Origin: Polaribacter pectinis | GTDB lineage: Bacteria; Bacteroidota; Bacteroidia; Flavobacteriales; Flavobacteriaceae | Length of the DNA stretch: 64,000 nt | Assembly: GCF_014352875.1 (NCBI RefSeq) | Contig: NZ_CP060695.1 | Location: forward strand, 527,501-591,500 | Direction: 5' to 3' | Shown here: in pieces, positions 7,853-16,512 of the stretch | Layout of the letters: each line of letters starts with the position of its first letter | How positions within the stretch are numbered: position 1 is the first letter of the stretch | Position numbers and translations under genes: made by a program | Notes under the pieces: generated by a model | What the model was told of the DNA's origin: nothing | Databases searched by the model: none | Seen by the model: only the letters and a program-made list of their open reading frames with translations

Positions 7853-9565
7853 ATGGAAATAGAAAGCAAATTAGCCACAGTAGATTGGATTGTGTTATCA
7901 ATAACGCTCTTGTTTATAGTTGCTTACGGAACGTATGTGACACGAAAAAGCAAGAACGTAACTGACTATATAAAAGGTGGAAGTGACTCCAAATGGTGGA
8001 CGATAGGATTGTCGGTTATGGCAACACAAGCGAGTGCAATCACGTTTTTATCGACGCCAGGACAAGCGTTTCATAGTGGAATGGGATTTGTGCAATTTTA
8101 TTTCGGTTTGCCAATTGCCATGATTATAATTTGCGTGGTTTTTATACCTATTTATCACAAATTGAAGGTTTACACAGCCTACGAATTTTTAGAAGGAAGA
8201 TTCGATTTAAAAACAAGAAGTTTGGCAGCGATTTTGTTTTTAATTCAGCGTGGTTTGGCAGCAGGAATTACCATTTTTGCGCCTGCAATTATTTTAAGCG
8301 CAGTTCTTGGTTGGGATTTATTAACGTTGAATATTATCATCGGTTTTTTGGTGATTATTTACACAGTTTCTGGAGGAACAAAAGCAGTAAATGTTACGCA
8401 GAAACAACAAATGATTATCATTTTTTGTGGAATGGTAATCGCTTTTTATATGATTATGAGTCAACTTCCTGCTGATATTACATTTACAAAAGCATTAAAA
8501 ATTGCTGGTGCAAGTGGAAAAATGGAAGTGTTAGATTTTTCTTTCGATTTGAGTAATCGTTACACAGTTTGGACAGGGATTTTAGGTGGAACCTTTTTAA
8601 TGTTGTCTTATTTTGGGACAGATCAAAGTCAGGTGCAGCGTTATTTGTCAGGGAAATCTGTTCGTGAAAGTCAGTTGGGTTTAATTTTTAACGGACTTTT
8701 AAAAGTGCCAATGCAATTCTTTATTTTACTGATTGGTGTAATGGTTTTTGTGTTTTATCAATTTAATCCTTCGCCTTTAAATTTTAATCCTGGCGCAAAT
8801 GAAGAAGTTATAAAATCTAAATACGCGAATGAATATCAGCAATTACAAGACGAACATATTAAAATTGAAAACGCTAAAAAAATAATTTTTGCTGATGGTT
8901 TTCAGCCAGAAGAAAAACAACAAATTTTAGATTTAAATACAAGAGATTTGGCTTTAAAAGCAAAATCGAAAGTAATTATCGATAAAATTGACGAAGAAAA
9001 TACGCTTGATAAAATAGAGTCAAATGATAAAGATTATGTGTTTATTCATTTTATTTTAAACAATTTGCCAAGAGGATTAATAGGACTTTTGTTAGCGGTA
9101 ATTTTGTCTGCAGCAATGTCTTCAACAGCATCTGAATTAAATGCGTTGGCGAGCACAACTGCAATGGATTTATACAAGCGAAATGTAAAAGGAGAAAAGA
9201 GCGATGAGCATTTTGTAAAAGCGTCTAAATGGTTCACTTTAGCTTGGGGAATTATTGCCATTTCTGTGGCTTGTATTGCCAATTTGTTTGATAATTTAAT
9301 TCAGCTTGTAAATATTATTGGTTCTATTTTTTATGGAAATGTACTGGGAATTTTCTTACTCGCATTTTTTATAAAATTTGTAAAAGGAAATGCTGTTTTT
9401 ATTGCGGCTTTAATTACACAAGCAATTATTATTGCAGTGTATTTTTTAGATTGGTTGCCTTATTTATGGTTGAACTTATTGGGTTGTGCGTTGGTAATGG
9501 GAATTGCGATTGTAATTCAATCGTTTTTACCAAAAAAGCCAAAATTAAAATTGAGTGAAGTTTAA
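7853..9565 (+). CDS. Sodium:solute symporter (SSS family)
   Basis: A 570-residue integral membrane protein of the SSS/SGLT family with about 13 membrane segments. Recognisable parts are WWTIGLSVMATQASAITFLS in the early helices, YTVSGGTKAVNVT, FGTDQSQVQRYLSGK, and AMSSTASELNALAS near the C-terminal core. A hydrophilic loop of about 80 residues (around residues 310-390, rich in Lys, Glu and Asp) interrupts the membrane region and is longer than in many relatives. The family couples uptake of sugars, amino acids or similar solutes to sodium. Neighbours (deacetylase, Gfo/Idh oxidoreductase) point to a sugar derivative, but this is inference. Confidence 0.9.
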   Translation: MEIESKLATVDWIVLSITLLFIVAYGTYVTRKSKNVTDYIKGGSDSKWWTIGLSVMATQASAITFLSTPGQAFHSGMGFVQFYFGLPIAMIIICVVFIPIYHKLKVYTAYEFLEGRFDLKTRSLAAILFLIQRGLAAGITIFAPAIILSAVLGWDLLTLNIIIGFLVIIYTVSGGTKAVNVTQKQQMIIIFCGMVIAFYMIMSQLPADITFTKALKIAGASGKMEVLDFSFDLSNRYTVWTGILGGTFLMLSYFGTDQSQVQRYLSGKSVRESQLGLIFNGLLKVPMQFFILLIGVMVFVFYQFNPSPLNFNPGANEEVIKSKYANEYQQLQDEHIKIENAKKIIFADGFQPEEKQQILDLNTRDLALKAKSKVIIDKIDEENTLDKIESNDKDYVFIHFILNNLPRGLIGLLLAVILSAAMSSTASELNALASTTAMDLYKRNVKGEKSDEHFVKASKWFTLAWGIIAISVACIANLFDNLIQLVNIIGSIFYGNVLGIFLLAFFIKFVKGNAVFIAALITQAIIIAVYFLDWLPYLWLNLLGCALVMGIAIVIQSFLPKKPKLKLSEV

Positions 9566-9577
9566 AAAAAAAATAAA

Positions 9578-10543
9578 ATGAAAAAGATTAAATGGGGAAT
9601 CATTGGTTTAGGAAAAATAGCCAATAAATTTGCAGAAGATTTAGGAACAATTAAAGATGCAGAATTAGTTGCAGTTGCTTCTCGAAACATGGATAATGCA
9701 AACGAATTTGCAAAGAAATACAATGCAAAAAAAGCCTATAATTCTTATAAAGATTTAGCAAAAGACCCAGAAGTGGAAGCTATTTACATTGCAACTCCAC
9801 ATAGTTTTCATAAAGAACATGCTGTACTTTGTTTGCAAAATAAAAAAGCAGTTTTATGTGAGAAACCATTTGTAATGAACTCAAAGGAAGTTGCTGAAAT
9901 GATTGCAATAGCCAAAGAAAATAATACTTTGTTAATGGAAGCTTTGTGGACTTATTTTTTGCCACACTATAAATTTGCTTTAGAATTTTTGCAACAAGAA
10001 AAATTAGGTAAAGTGATTGAATTACAAGCCGATTTTGGTTTCCATCCAACCTACAATGAAGAGAGCAGAGTTTTTAAGAAAGAAGTTGGTGGAGGAAGTT
10101 TGTTAGATATTGGCATTTATCCAATTTTTGCAGCTTTATCAACTTTAGGAAACCCAAAAAATATAAAAGCAAATGCCACTTTTTTCGAGAATGGAGCAGA
10201 TTCGAGTTGCTCTATGGTTTTTCAATATGAAAACTCAAAGGCAATTCTAAAAAGTACGTTGTTAGAAGAAACAAAAACAGAAGCAATTTTTACTTGCGAA
10301 AAAGGAAAACTAATTATTAACAGACAATTTCACGCACCAAGTTCTGTAACTATTATTTCCGAAGAAAAAGAAGAAACTATTCAGTTTGAAAATAAAACCA
10401 ATGGTTATAATTTCGAAATAGAACATTTTAATCAGCTTCTAAGAGATGGTAAAAAAGAAAGCAATATTATGACTTTCGATTTCTCTAAAAACTTAATGAA
10501 AACCTTGGATGATGTTAGAGAGATTATTGGTTTGGAGTATTAA
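9578..10543 (+). CDS. Gfo/Idh/MocA family oxidoreductase
   Basis: A 321-residue cytoplasmic protein. The Rossmann motif GIIGLGKIANKFAEDL near residues 8-23 binds NAD(P), and CEKPFVMN near residue 93 carries the lysine typical of the family. The C-terminal domain (QADFGFHPTYN, GGGSLLDIGIYP) is the substrate-binding alpha/beta fold. Members oxidise or reduce sugars, inositols and related dihydrodiols. It begins 12 bases after the symporter stop and is surely co-transcribed with it, which makes it a candidate for handling the imported compound. Confidence 0.9.
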   Translation: MKKIKWGIIGLGKIANKFAEDLGTIKDAELVAVASRNMDNANEFAKKYNAKKAYNSYKDLAKDPEVEAIYIATPHSFHKEHAVLCLQNKKAVLCEKPFVMNSKEVAEMIAIAKENNTLLMEALWTYFLPHYKFALEFLQQEKLGKVIELQADFGFHPTYNEESRVFKKEVGGGSLLDIGIYPIFAALSTLGNPKNIKANATFFENGADSSCSMVFQYENSKAILKSTLLEETKTEAIFTCEKGKLIINRQFHAPSSVTIISEEKEETIQFENKTNGYNFEIEHFNQLLRDGKKESNIMTFDFSKNLMKTLDDVREIIGLEY

Positions 10544-10554
10544 TTAAGAATATT

Positions 10555-10669
10555 CGCTAACGTGTTTTTTGTATGGTTAGTTGCGTGGTTTAATTACTAA
10601 CAAAGAAAATCCGCAAGGATTTTCGTAAGTAAGCAAAAAGTAAGCAATTAATTCTTTACTGTGTTGGCA
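10555..10669 (-). other. Candidate integron-type attC site behind the lipoprotein gene
   Basis: Read on the minus strand, a 7-base core TGCCAAC (10663-10669) is followed about 100 bases later by GTTAGCG (10555-10561). The two cores pair imperfectly (five Watson-Crick pairs and one G-T). Between them lie nested complementary segments: TTAATTGC against GTAATTAA, and a perfect 8-base-pair hairpin GAAAATCC/GGATTTTC at 10605-10624. This is the layout of an attC recombination site (R''...R'), and the length of 115 bases fits. The inner hairpin could also terminate the lipoprotein transcript. No integrase gene is present in the window. Confidence 0.5.
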
Positions 10670-10677
10670 GTAGTTAT

Positions 10678-11418
10678 TTAGAATATTTTATAAACTCCTA
10701 CTTTTAAATAAATACTGTCGTATTCATTATTCGAGTTAATTTTGTATTTTTTCATTATAATTTTTCTAATTTGTTCCTCACTTTTTCCATTGTACTGACC
10801 ATTTTCATTTACGATTTCACTATAAATTTCTAATTCTCTTTTAGTAGGTAGATTAGTTTTGTTAATGTTTCCTACTTTATTTTTAATTGATATGTTAAAA
10901 TCATAATTGTCTCGAATGTTTTCCCAAACGATATAAGGTGTTATATTACCTTGTTCTCCTTTCTGAGTCCACAATAATTTTCCAAATGTAAAACCATTAT
11001 CAATATCATTCTTGTTGTCGTAAGCAAAAATAATAATTTCATCAATATCTTCGTTCTGCTTTGTTGTATCATATACAATGGATTTCATTGTGTTTTCCAA
11101 ACTTGATTTTGAAATGTCTGAAGGAACTATAATTGACAAGGTAAGTCGCCTGTACTTTGTTAGATTTTGTAATTCACTGTAACTATATTCAGAAATTTTT
11201 TTAAACATTATTTTTATAAATTCAGTTTCAGATTTCTTTACTTTATAGTTTGAAACTTGTTTAGAATCAAAAACTATTTTAAATTTAGTTGTAACTTTAG
11301 AAGTCTCAGTTTTTTGAATTTTATGTTTTGATATTATTTCCTTTGGTACTTTGTTTTTATTTTGGTTATTACAACTTAAAAAAAGTATTACTTGGATTAA
11401 AAAGAGTGTTTTATTCAT
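10678..11418 (-). CDS. Orphan lipoprotein of unknown function (cassette gene)
   Basis: A 246-residue product with a lipoprotein signal, MNKTLFLIQVILFLSC, lipidated at Cys16. A charged linker follows, then a mixed alpha/beta region (IIVPSDISKSSLENTMKSI, EIIIFAYDNKND) and a segment with WTQKGEQGNITPYIVWENIR. I do not recognise the family with confidence. It is probably periplasmic or outer-membrane anchored. It is rich in Lys, Asn and Ile, more so than its neighbours. It stands alone, opposite to the upstream operon, with attC-like DNA after it and a short matching repeat before it, so it was probably acquired as a single-gene cassette. Confidence 0.75.
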   Translation of the reverse strand: MNKTLFLIQVILFLSCNNQNKNKVPKEIISKHKIQKTETSKVTTKFKIVFDSKQVSNYKVKKSETEFIKIMFKKISEYSYSELQNLTKYRRLTLSIIVPSDISKSSLENTMKSIVYDTTKQNEDIDEIIIFAYDNKNDIDNGFTFGKLLWTQKGEQGNITPYIVWENIRDNYDFNISIKNKVGNINKTNLPTKRELEIYSEIVNENGQYNGKSEEQIRKIIMKKYKINSNNEYDSIYLKVGVYKIF

Positions 11419-11434
11419 TTTATTTTTCAGTTTT

Positions 11435-11454
11435 TAATTACTGCCAACGTTAAC
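11435..11454 (-). repeat. Cassette boundary repeat upstream of the lipoprotein gene
   Basis: TAATTACTGCCAAC at 11435-11448 is an inverted near-copy of GTTGGCAGTAGTTA at 10663-10676. It abuts a GTTAACG core (minus strand, 11448-11454) that resembles the GTTAGCG core at the other end. The gene start is 30 bases away. This fits the recombined junction on the upstream side of a cassette. Confidence 0.5.
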
Positions 11455-11546
11455 ACGAATTATGTAACGTTTTAATTTTTTATATTCATAGTTAGCTAAG
11501 TTATATTTTTTTGAGGAGATAATCAATACTGAAAACATTTGTTGTC

Positions 11547-11582
11547 AAAAAAAAACTCAAGCTTACACTTGAGTTTTTTTTA
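11547..11582. terminator. Bidirectional intrinsic terminator behind the DUF2911 gene
   Basis: ACTCAAG (11555-11561) pairs with CTTGAGT (11568-11574), flanked by a long A run on the left and a T run on the right. It would stop the DUF2911 message on the minus strand. Confidence 0.8.
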
Positions 11583-11604
11583 ATATTTTAAAAGAGAAAT
11601 CAAT

Positions 11605-12537
11605 TTACTTTGCTCCCCATTCTTTTAAAGAATCTGCATTCATTTTTACATAATCGTCATTACCAGCTTTTTTAGCTAATTCTAAAGATTTTTTAGCTGC
11701 AGCAATTGCAGTTTCGGTTTTACCAGCTTTTGCATGAATTAAAGATTGTTGTCTTAACATCCAAAATTTAGGATCTTCTTTAGTCATTTCAATCGCTTTA
11801 TCTACCCAAATTAACGCTTTGTCTATATCTTTATTTTCAGTTTTAAAATATACTGCAGCTGTATAGTAAGCATTTGCGTTTGGCGAACCTTTCATCACTT
11901 CATCAATAGAAGCCATAACAGCTTTATCTGTATCTACTGTAATTGGCAAACCAACATAAACATCTTCCCAAAGAAGTCCAATAACTCCAGAATTGTTTGT
12001 TAAATCGTCTAATGTAATTGTAAAAGTTTCAATATTCATTGGCATTTTTACTACTTCAGCAGAAACTTTTGCAACAACTTTTGCATCATCCCATTCTTTT
12101 GGTAATCCAGAATTATTAGCATCACTATATAACATAATGTCCCAAGATTTTTGGTTTGGAACTGTATATAAAGCATACGATCCTTTTTCAACATTTGTAC
12201 CATTTACAGTAACATCTGTACTAAAAGTAACTTTTGTATTGGCATTTGCACCAGTTCTCCAAGTTTTTCCATAAGGAACTAAATCGCCAAAAATAGTACG
12301 ACCTCTCATATTTGGTCTAGAATACTCAATTGTAACATCTGTTAAACCAACTTTTTGCTCTAATGTAGAAAAAGGACTTGGAGCAGGAGAAGCAATTCTT
12401 GCAGCTGGAGCTTTTTTAATTTCCTCTTTCACTTCTTTTACAGTTTCTTCATTTGTTTCTTTATTCTGACAACTTGTAAAGAAAACTAACGTAAAAACAG
12501 TTAGCGTACTTAAAAATTTAATTGAAATTTTTTTCAT
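11605..12537 (-). CDS. DUF2911 lipoprotein with C-terminal TPR-like region
   Basis: The 310-residue product starts with a lipoprotein signal ending FFTSC (Cys23). A spacer follows, then a DUF2911 domain over roughly residues 55-200, shown by VTIEYSRPNMRGRTIFGDLVPYGKTWRTGAN (quoted in parts: EYSRPNMRGR, PYGKTWRTGAN) and KGSYALYTVPN. The last 100 residues look like helical repeats (AYYTAAVYFKTENKDIDKAL, then ALIWVDKAIEMTKEDPKFWM), as in tetratricopeptide repeats. The function of DUF2911 is unknown; these proteins are frequent in Bacteroidota and are expected in the cell envelope. It diverges from the aquaporin gene. Confidence 0.85.
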   Translation of the reverse strand: MKKISIKFLSTLTVFTLVFFTSCQNKETNEETVKEVKEEIKKAPAARIASPAPSPFSTLEQKVGLTDVTIEYSRPNMRGRTIFGDLVPYGKTWRTGANANTKVTFSTDVTVNGTNVEKGSYALYTVPNQKSWDIMLYSDANNSGLPKEWDDAKVVAKVSAEVVKMPMNIETFTITLDDLTNNSGVIGLLWEDVYVGLPITVDTDKAVMASIDEVMKGSPNANAYYTAAVYFKTENKDIDKALIWVDKAIEMTKEDPKFWMLRQQSLIHAKAGKTETAIAAAKKSLELAKKAGNDDYVKMNADSLKEWGAK

Positions 12538-12626
12538 GATTCGTTATTATAATTAGTTAATAGTTATATCAAAATTACGACTTCAAAAAACAGTAAATGT
12601 TAACAAAACCTTAAAATAAAGCAATG

Positions 12627-12634
12627 TATATTTG
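12627..12634 (+). promoter_or_regulatory. -7 element (TATATTTG) for the aquaporin gene
   Basis: An exact TAnnTTTG match 16 bases before the ATG at 12650. The in-frame TTG at 12632 is the end of this element, so it cannot be the start codon. The leader would be under 12 bases. Confidence 0.5.
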
Positions 12635-12649
12635 TACTTATTTATAAGT

Positions 12650-13315
12650 ATGAAAAGATATATTTCTGAATTTATTGGAACTTTCTCAATGATTTTCTGT
12701 GGAACAGGAGCAATGACTGTTAACGAAGTTACTGGTGGAGAAGTTACCCATGTTGGGATTGCAATTACTTGGGGTTTAATTGTTATGGCAATGATTTACG
12801 CTTTTGGCGAAACTTCTGGAGCGCATTTTAATCCTGCAGTATCAATCGCTTTTGCGTATGCTAAAAAGTTTTCTTGGAAAGAAGTACCAAAATATATAAT
12901 TGCTCAAATTTTAGGAGCTTTTGCTGCGAGTTTAATACTATGGTTTCTGTTTCCTGCAAGTGAAAATTTAGGAGCAACTATACCAACTGTAGATGTTTGG
13001 CGAGCATTTGTGTTAGAATTGTTATTAACTTTTTTCTTAATGGTAGTCATTATAAACGTTTCTACAGGAAGCAAAGAAATAGGAATTATTGCTGGAATTG
13101 CAATTGGTTCTGTGGTTTTGTTAGAAGCAATGTTTGCTGGGCCAATTACAAATGCTTCTATGAATCCTGCGCGTTCTTTAGCGCCAAATATTGTTTCTGG
13201 AAATATACAAGGATTGTGGTTGTATATGATTGCGCCAGTATTAGGAGCTTTGTTGGCAGTAGTTTCTTGTAAATTAGTAAAAGATGATAATTGTTGTGAT
13301 AATGCAAGTTGTTAA
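12650..13315 (+). CDS. Aquaporin / MIP family channel
   Basis: A 221-residue membrane channel with six predicted spans and two half-helices carrying the NPA boxes (HFNPAVS near residue 61 and MNPARS near residue 172). The arginine after the second NPA is the selectivity-filter residue. The family conducts water or small polyols such as glycerol; I cannot tell which from reading. The C-terminus ends DDNCCDNASC, an unusual cysteine-rich tail. Start at ATG 12650, since the TTG 18 bases upstream lies in the promoter. The next gene starts three bases after the stop. Confidence 0.9.
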   Translation: MKRYISEFIGTFSMIFCGTGAMTVNEVTGGEVTHVGIAITWGLIVMAMIYAFGETSGAHFNPAVSIAFAYAKKFSWKEVPKYIIAQILGAFAASLILWFLFPASENLGATIPTVDVWRAFVLELLLTFFLMVVIINVSTGSKEIGIIAGIAIGSVVLLEAMFAGPITNASMNPARSLAPNIVSGNIQGLWLYMIAPVLGALLAVVSCKLVKDDNCCDNASC

Positions 13316-13318
13316 ATA

Positions 13319-14083
13319 ATGAATAGAGTAAGTATTTTAGGTTGTGGTTGGCTAGGAAAACCACTAGCAATTTCATTGTTAGAAGATGGGTTATCTGTTA
13401 AGGGTTCTACAACTTCGGAAGAAAAAATAGCAATTTTAGAAGCTGAAGGAATTGAAACTTATTTAGTAAATATCTCTGAATTTGAAGAGTTTGACGATTT
13501 TTTAAATACTGATATTTTAATTATTGCAATCACATCTAAAGATCTAGATGGTTTTGAAAACTTGATTTCTCAAATACAGAATTCTTCTGTGCAAAAAGTG
13601 ATTTTTATTAGTTCTACTTCAGTATATCCTAGAATTAATAAAAAAATGACGGAAGAAGATATTGTTGTAGAAAATAATCCGTTGGTAGAAATTGAAAATT
13701 TATTTAGAGAAAACACTTTTTTCGAAACAACAATTATTCGTTTTGCTGGTTTGTTTGGTGGAGAAAGGCATCCAGCTAACTGGTTTAAAAACGGAAAGAA
13801 AATTCCGCAACCAAAAGGTTTTGTAAATATGATTCATAGAGAAGATTGTATTGAAATTATGCATACAATTATTGCTAAGAATTGCTGGAATGAAACATTT
13901 AATGCGTGTTCTAATCATCATCCTACAAGGGAAGAGTTTTATGTAAATGCTAGAATGAGCAAAGGTTTAGAAGTACCAGTTTTTGAAGAAAATGACACAT
14001 ACGAATGGAAAATTATTAGTTCTAAAAAGTTACAAAACGTTTTAGACTATGAGTTTATTCATGATAATTTAATGAAGATTTAG
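13319..14083 (+). CDS. NAD(P)-binding epimerase-like SDR protein (YeeZ-like)
   Basis: The 254-residue protein opens with a nucleotide-binding loop, VSILGCGWLGKPLA, and follows the extended short-chain dehydrogenase pattern. Later landmarks are VIFISSTSVYP, RFAGLFGGERHPANW and NMIHREDCIEIM. It lacks the usual YxxxK in its normal place, as in YeeZ-type proteins, so catalysis is uncertain. It is the second gene of a two-gene unit with the aquaporin (three bases apart) and ends eight bases before the convergent gldG. Confidence 0.8.
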   Translation: MNRVSILGCGWLGKPLAISLLEDGLSVKGSTTSEEKIAILEAEGIETYLVNISEFEEFDDFLNTDILIIAITSKDLDGFENLISQIQNSSVQKVIFISSTSVYPRINKKMTEEDIVVENNPLVEIENLFRENTFFETTIIRFAGLFGGERHPANWFKNGKKIPQPKGFVNMIHREDCIEIMHTIIAKNCWNETFNACSNHHPTREEFYVNARMSKGLEVPVFEENDTYEWKIISSKKLQNVLDYEFIHDNLMKI

Positions 14084-14090
14084 TTTACTA

Positions 14091-15731
14091 CTAACTATAT
14101 TTTCTTTTTCTTAAATAATTAAAAACAAACCCAAAAATAAATAATAAAATTAGCGGTAAAACAACATTTAAGAATTGCCAATAAGTTCTTTCTTTAAAGG
14201 CTTTTTGTTTGTCTAACATTCTTATTTGTAGTGACTTGTTTCTTAAATTCATCAAACCAACATCATCTAATAAATAATCAACTGAATTTAGTAAGAAATC
14301 TTTATTCCCAAATTGTTCGTTTGTCCATTTATCTCTAGATAAATCAAAAGGTTGTTCTTTTAAAATCTGATTTTTCCCAACATCACCATCAGCAATTACA
14401 ATCATTTTATTATTAATTGCATTTTCTTTAAAAAGAGATGTTTCAAAAGGTTTTACTCGATTTTTATAAGCTGAATTAAAATTACCTTCTAACAACACTG
14501 CAAATAATTGATTTCCGCTTTTATAATCAGTTTCTAAAACTTCATCAGCAATAGATTGTAATTCTATAAAAGTTGGCGTTCCTACTTTTTGAGTTAATAA
14601 AGAGCTAACTAATAAAGGTGTTTTTTTAATGTTATTTTTTAAAGTATCAATCTGATTTGCAAACTGTAATCTTACAGGAGAAACATTTTTTGTGATTGGA
14701 TGATTTGGATTTCCTCCAACCAAAGGATGGTAAAACCATTCTAAATTTTGAAACTGTGTTTGGTTACCAACTTGGCCAGTTGCAACAGGTATTTTTGCTG
14801 CATATAAATCTTTAACTAATGTTGTGTTGATTCTAATTCCGTATGAAAATAACAAATCTGTTAACCCTAAATCTCTTGGATATGCTAACATTTTTCCTCC
14901 GTTAAACAAACTATCTTGGTCTGCTTGTACATTATCTATCATCCAAAGTGTTTTTCCGCCATTTGCAATAAACTGGTCTAAAACAAACTTTTCTTCCGAA
15001 GAAAATAATTGAGTTGGTTTGGCTATAATTGCCAAATCTATTGATGCTAAATCTTTTAAAGTTTGCTGCGGATTTGTAGCAACAGAATCTAAAGTGAACT
15101 TTGCCAAACGATATTTTTTAGCAACTTCATTTAAAAAACTATATTGATAAATGTCTGGTAGTTCGCCATTTCCAGTAATTACGGCAATACTTTTTTGTTT
15201 TTTTTGAGTGATGGAATTAATTGCATTCGAAAAACTATACTCAAGATTTTCAATTGCTTTCTGCAATTGCTCATCTTGCGAGGCCACAATTGCATTTGGC
15301 AGTAATGAAACAATTTCTATTTTATCTCCGTAGTTAATTTCTGCCCATGGAAATATTATGGCTTCAGAAAGTTTTCCTTCTTCTTCTACTGTTAATTGAC
15401 TTGGTAACATTCCTTTTTTAACCAAGTTTTCTCTTTGGTTATCGGGATTTTCGAAATGTATTTTTATGTTAGAATTTTCTGCTGCTAACTCTTCTAAATA
15501 TTGTTTGGTTTCTACTTGTAATCGTTTAAATTCTGATGGAAAATCGCCTTCTAAATATACATTTATAAAGAGAATTTTATCAACATTAGAAATAATTGTA
15601 TTTGTAGTTTTAGAAAGTGTGTAACGTTTGTCGGCAGTTAAATCGAAACGTTTATAAAAAGATTGATTTATAACGTTTAAAACTATTAAACCAAGAATTA
15701 AATAAATTATATATTTTGTGTTTTTATTCAT
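14091..15731 (-). CDS. gldG: Gliding-motility ABC transporter substrate-binding protein GldG
   Basis: A 546-residue protein with one N-terminal membrane anchor (YIIYLILGLIVLNVI) and one C-terminal membrane helix (FLNVVLPLILLFIFGF). Between them lies a large periplasmic part with IFINVYLEGDFP-like and SIAVITGNGELPD segments typical of GldG. With GldA (ATPase) and GldF it forms an ABC transporter required for, or linked to, gliding in Flavobacterium johnsoniae. Its start overlaps the end of gldF by eight bases. No gldA lies in this window, which is normal in this family. Confidence 0.93.
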   Translation of the reverse strand: MNKNTKYIIYLILGLIVLNVINQSFYKRFDLTADKRYTLSKTTNTIISNVDKILFINVYLEGDFPSEFKRLQVETKQYLEELAAENSNIKIHFENPDNQRENLVKKGMLPSQLTVEEEGKLSEAIIFPWAEINYGDKIEIVSLLPNAIVASQDEQLQKAIENLEYSFSNAINSITQKKQKSIAVITGNGELPDIYQYSFLNEVAKKYRLAKFTLDSVATNPQQTLKDLASIDLAIIAKPTQLFSSEEKFVLDQFIANGGKTLWMIDNVQADQDSLFNGGKMLAYPRDLGLTDLLFSYGIRINTTLVKDLYAAKIPVATGQVGNQTQFQNLEWFYHPLVGGNPNHPITKNVSPVRLQFANQIDTLKNNIKKTPLLVSSLLTQKVGTPTFIELQSIADEVLETDYKSGNQLFAVLLEGNFNSAYKNRVKPFETSLFKENAINNKMIVIADGDVGKNQILKEQPFDLSRDKWTNEQFGNKDFLLNSVDYLLDDVGLMNLRNKSLQIRMLDKQKAFKERTYWQFLNVVLPLILLFIFGFVFNYLRKRKYS

Positions 15732-16443
15732 TTTCTAAACGTGTTTTAGTAATGAATAAAAAGAAAAAAGTAACACTTAAAAAATAAATTACATCTCTTG
15801 TATCAATAACACCACGTGAAATGCTTTTAAAATGTTCGTTAATTCCTATTTTTTTTATGGTGATAGAATCGTTTCCAAATGAATTAGAAATCGAATCGAA
15901 ACCATAAAATAATATAAAAGTGATAAAAACACCTAAAATAAAGGCAACTATCTGATTTTTAGATAGAGTAGAAGTAAATAAACCAATTGCTGTATATGTT
16001 GATGCTAAAAACAATAGACCAATATAAGAGCCAATTGTACTCCCGAAATCTAGATTTCCAACTGGGTTTCCTAATTCATTAACCGTAAAAACATAAGTTA
16101 AAGTGGGAACTAAAGCAACAACAACTAGTAGGAGTGAAGCCCAAAATTTCCCTAAGACAATTTGCCAATCAGAAATTGGTTTTGTTTTTAAAAGTTCTAT
16201 GGTTCCGTTGTTAAACTCATCAGCAAAACTCTTCATAGTAATTGCAGGAATTAAGAATAGAAAAACCCAAGGAGCTAAAAAGAAAAACGGATTGATATCT
16301 GCAAAACCTGCATTTAAAATATTAAAATCGTCTTTAAAAATCCAAAGAAATAAACCATTAATCAACAAGAAAACACCAATTACTAAATAAGCAATTGGGC
16401 TTGAGAAAAATGAGTTGAATTCTTTTTTTAATATGGCTATCAA
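15724..16443 (-). CDS. gldF: Gliding-motility ABC transporter permease GldF
   Basis: A 239-residue ABC-2 type permease with six predicted membrane helices. It starts IAILKKEFNSFFSSPIAYLV, as in known GldF proteins, and contains FADEFNNGTIELLKTKPISD, the conserved ABC-2 loop. The start codon is TTG at 16443; no nearby in-frame ATG exists and the N-terminus aligns with the family from this point. It overlaps gldG by eight bases, so the two are translationally coupled. Confidence 0.93.
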   Translation of the reverse strand: MIAILKKEFNSFFSSPIAYLVIGVFLLINGLFLWIFKDDFNILNAGFADINPFFFLAPWVFLFLIPAITMKSFADEFNNGTIELLKTKPISDWQIVLGKFWASLLLVVVALVPTLTYVFTVNELGNPVGNLDFGSTIGSYIGLLFLASTYTAIGLFTSTLSKNQIVAFILGVFITFILFYGFDSISNSFGNDSITIKKIGINEHFKSISRGVIDTRDVIYFLSVTFFFLFITKTRLENE

Positions 16444-16512
16444 ATTTGTGTTTATTTTTAAATTTAAGTTTTCGAACGATATATATTCGCTTTTTTCCTT
16501 GAATTTCTGCTC

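Noticed and set aside
12632-12649. TTG start for the aquaporin
   Set aside because: It is part of the TATATTTG promoter element; the ATG at 12650 fits the family.
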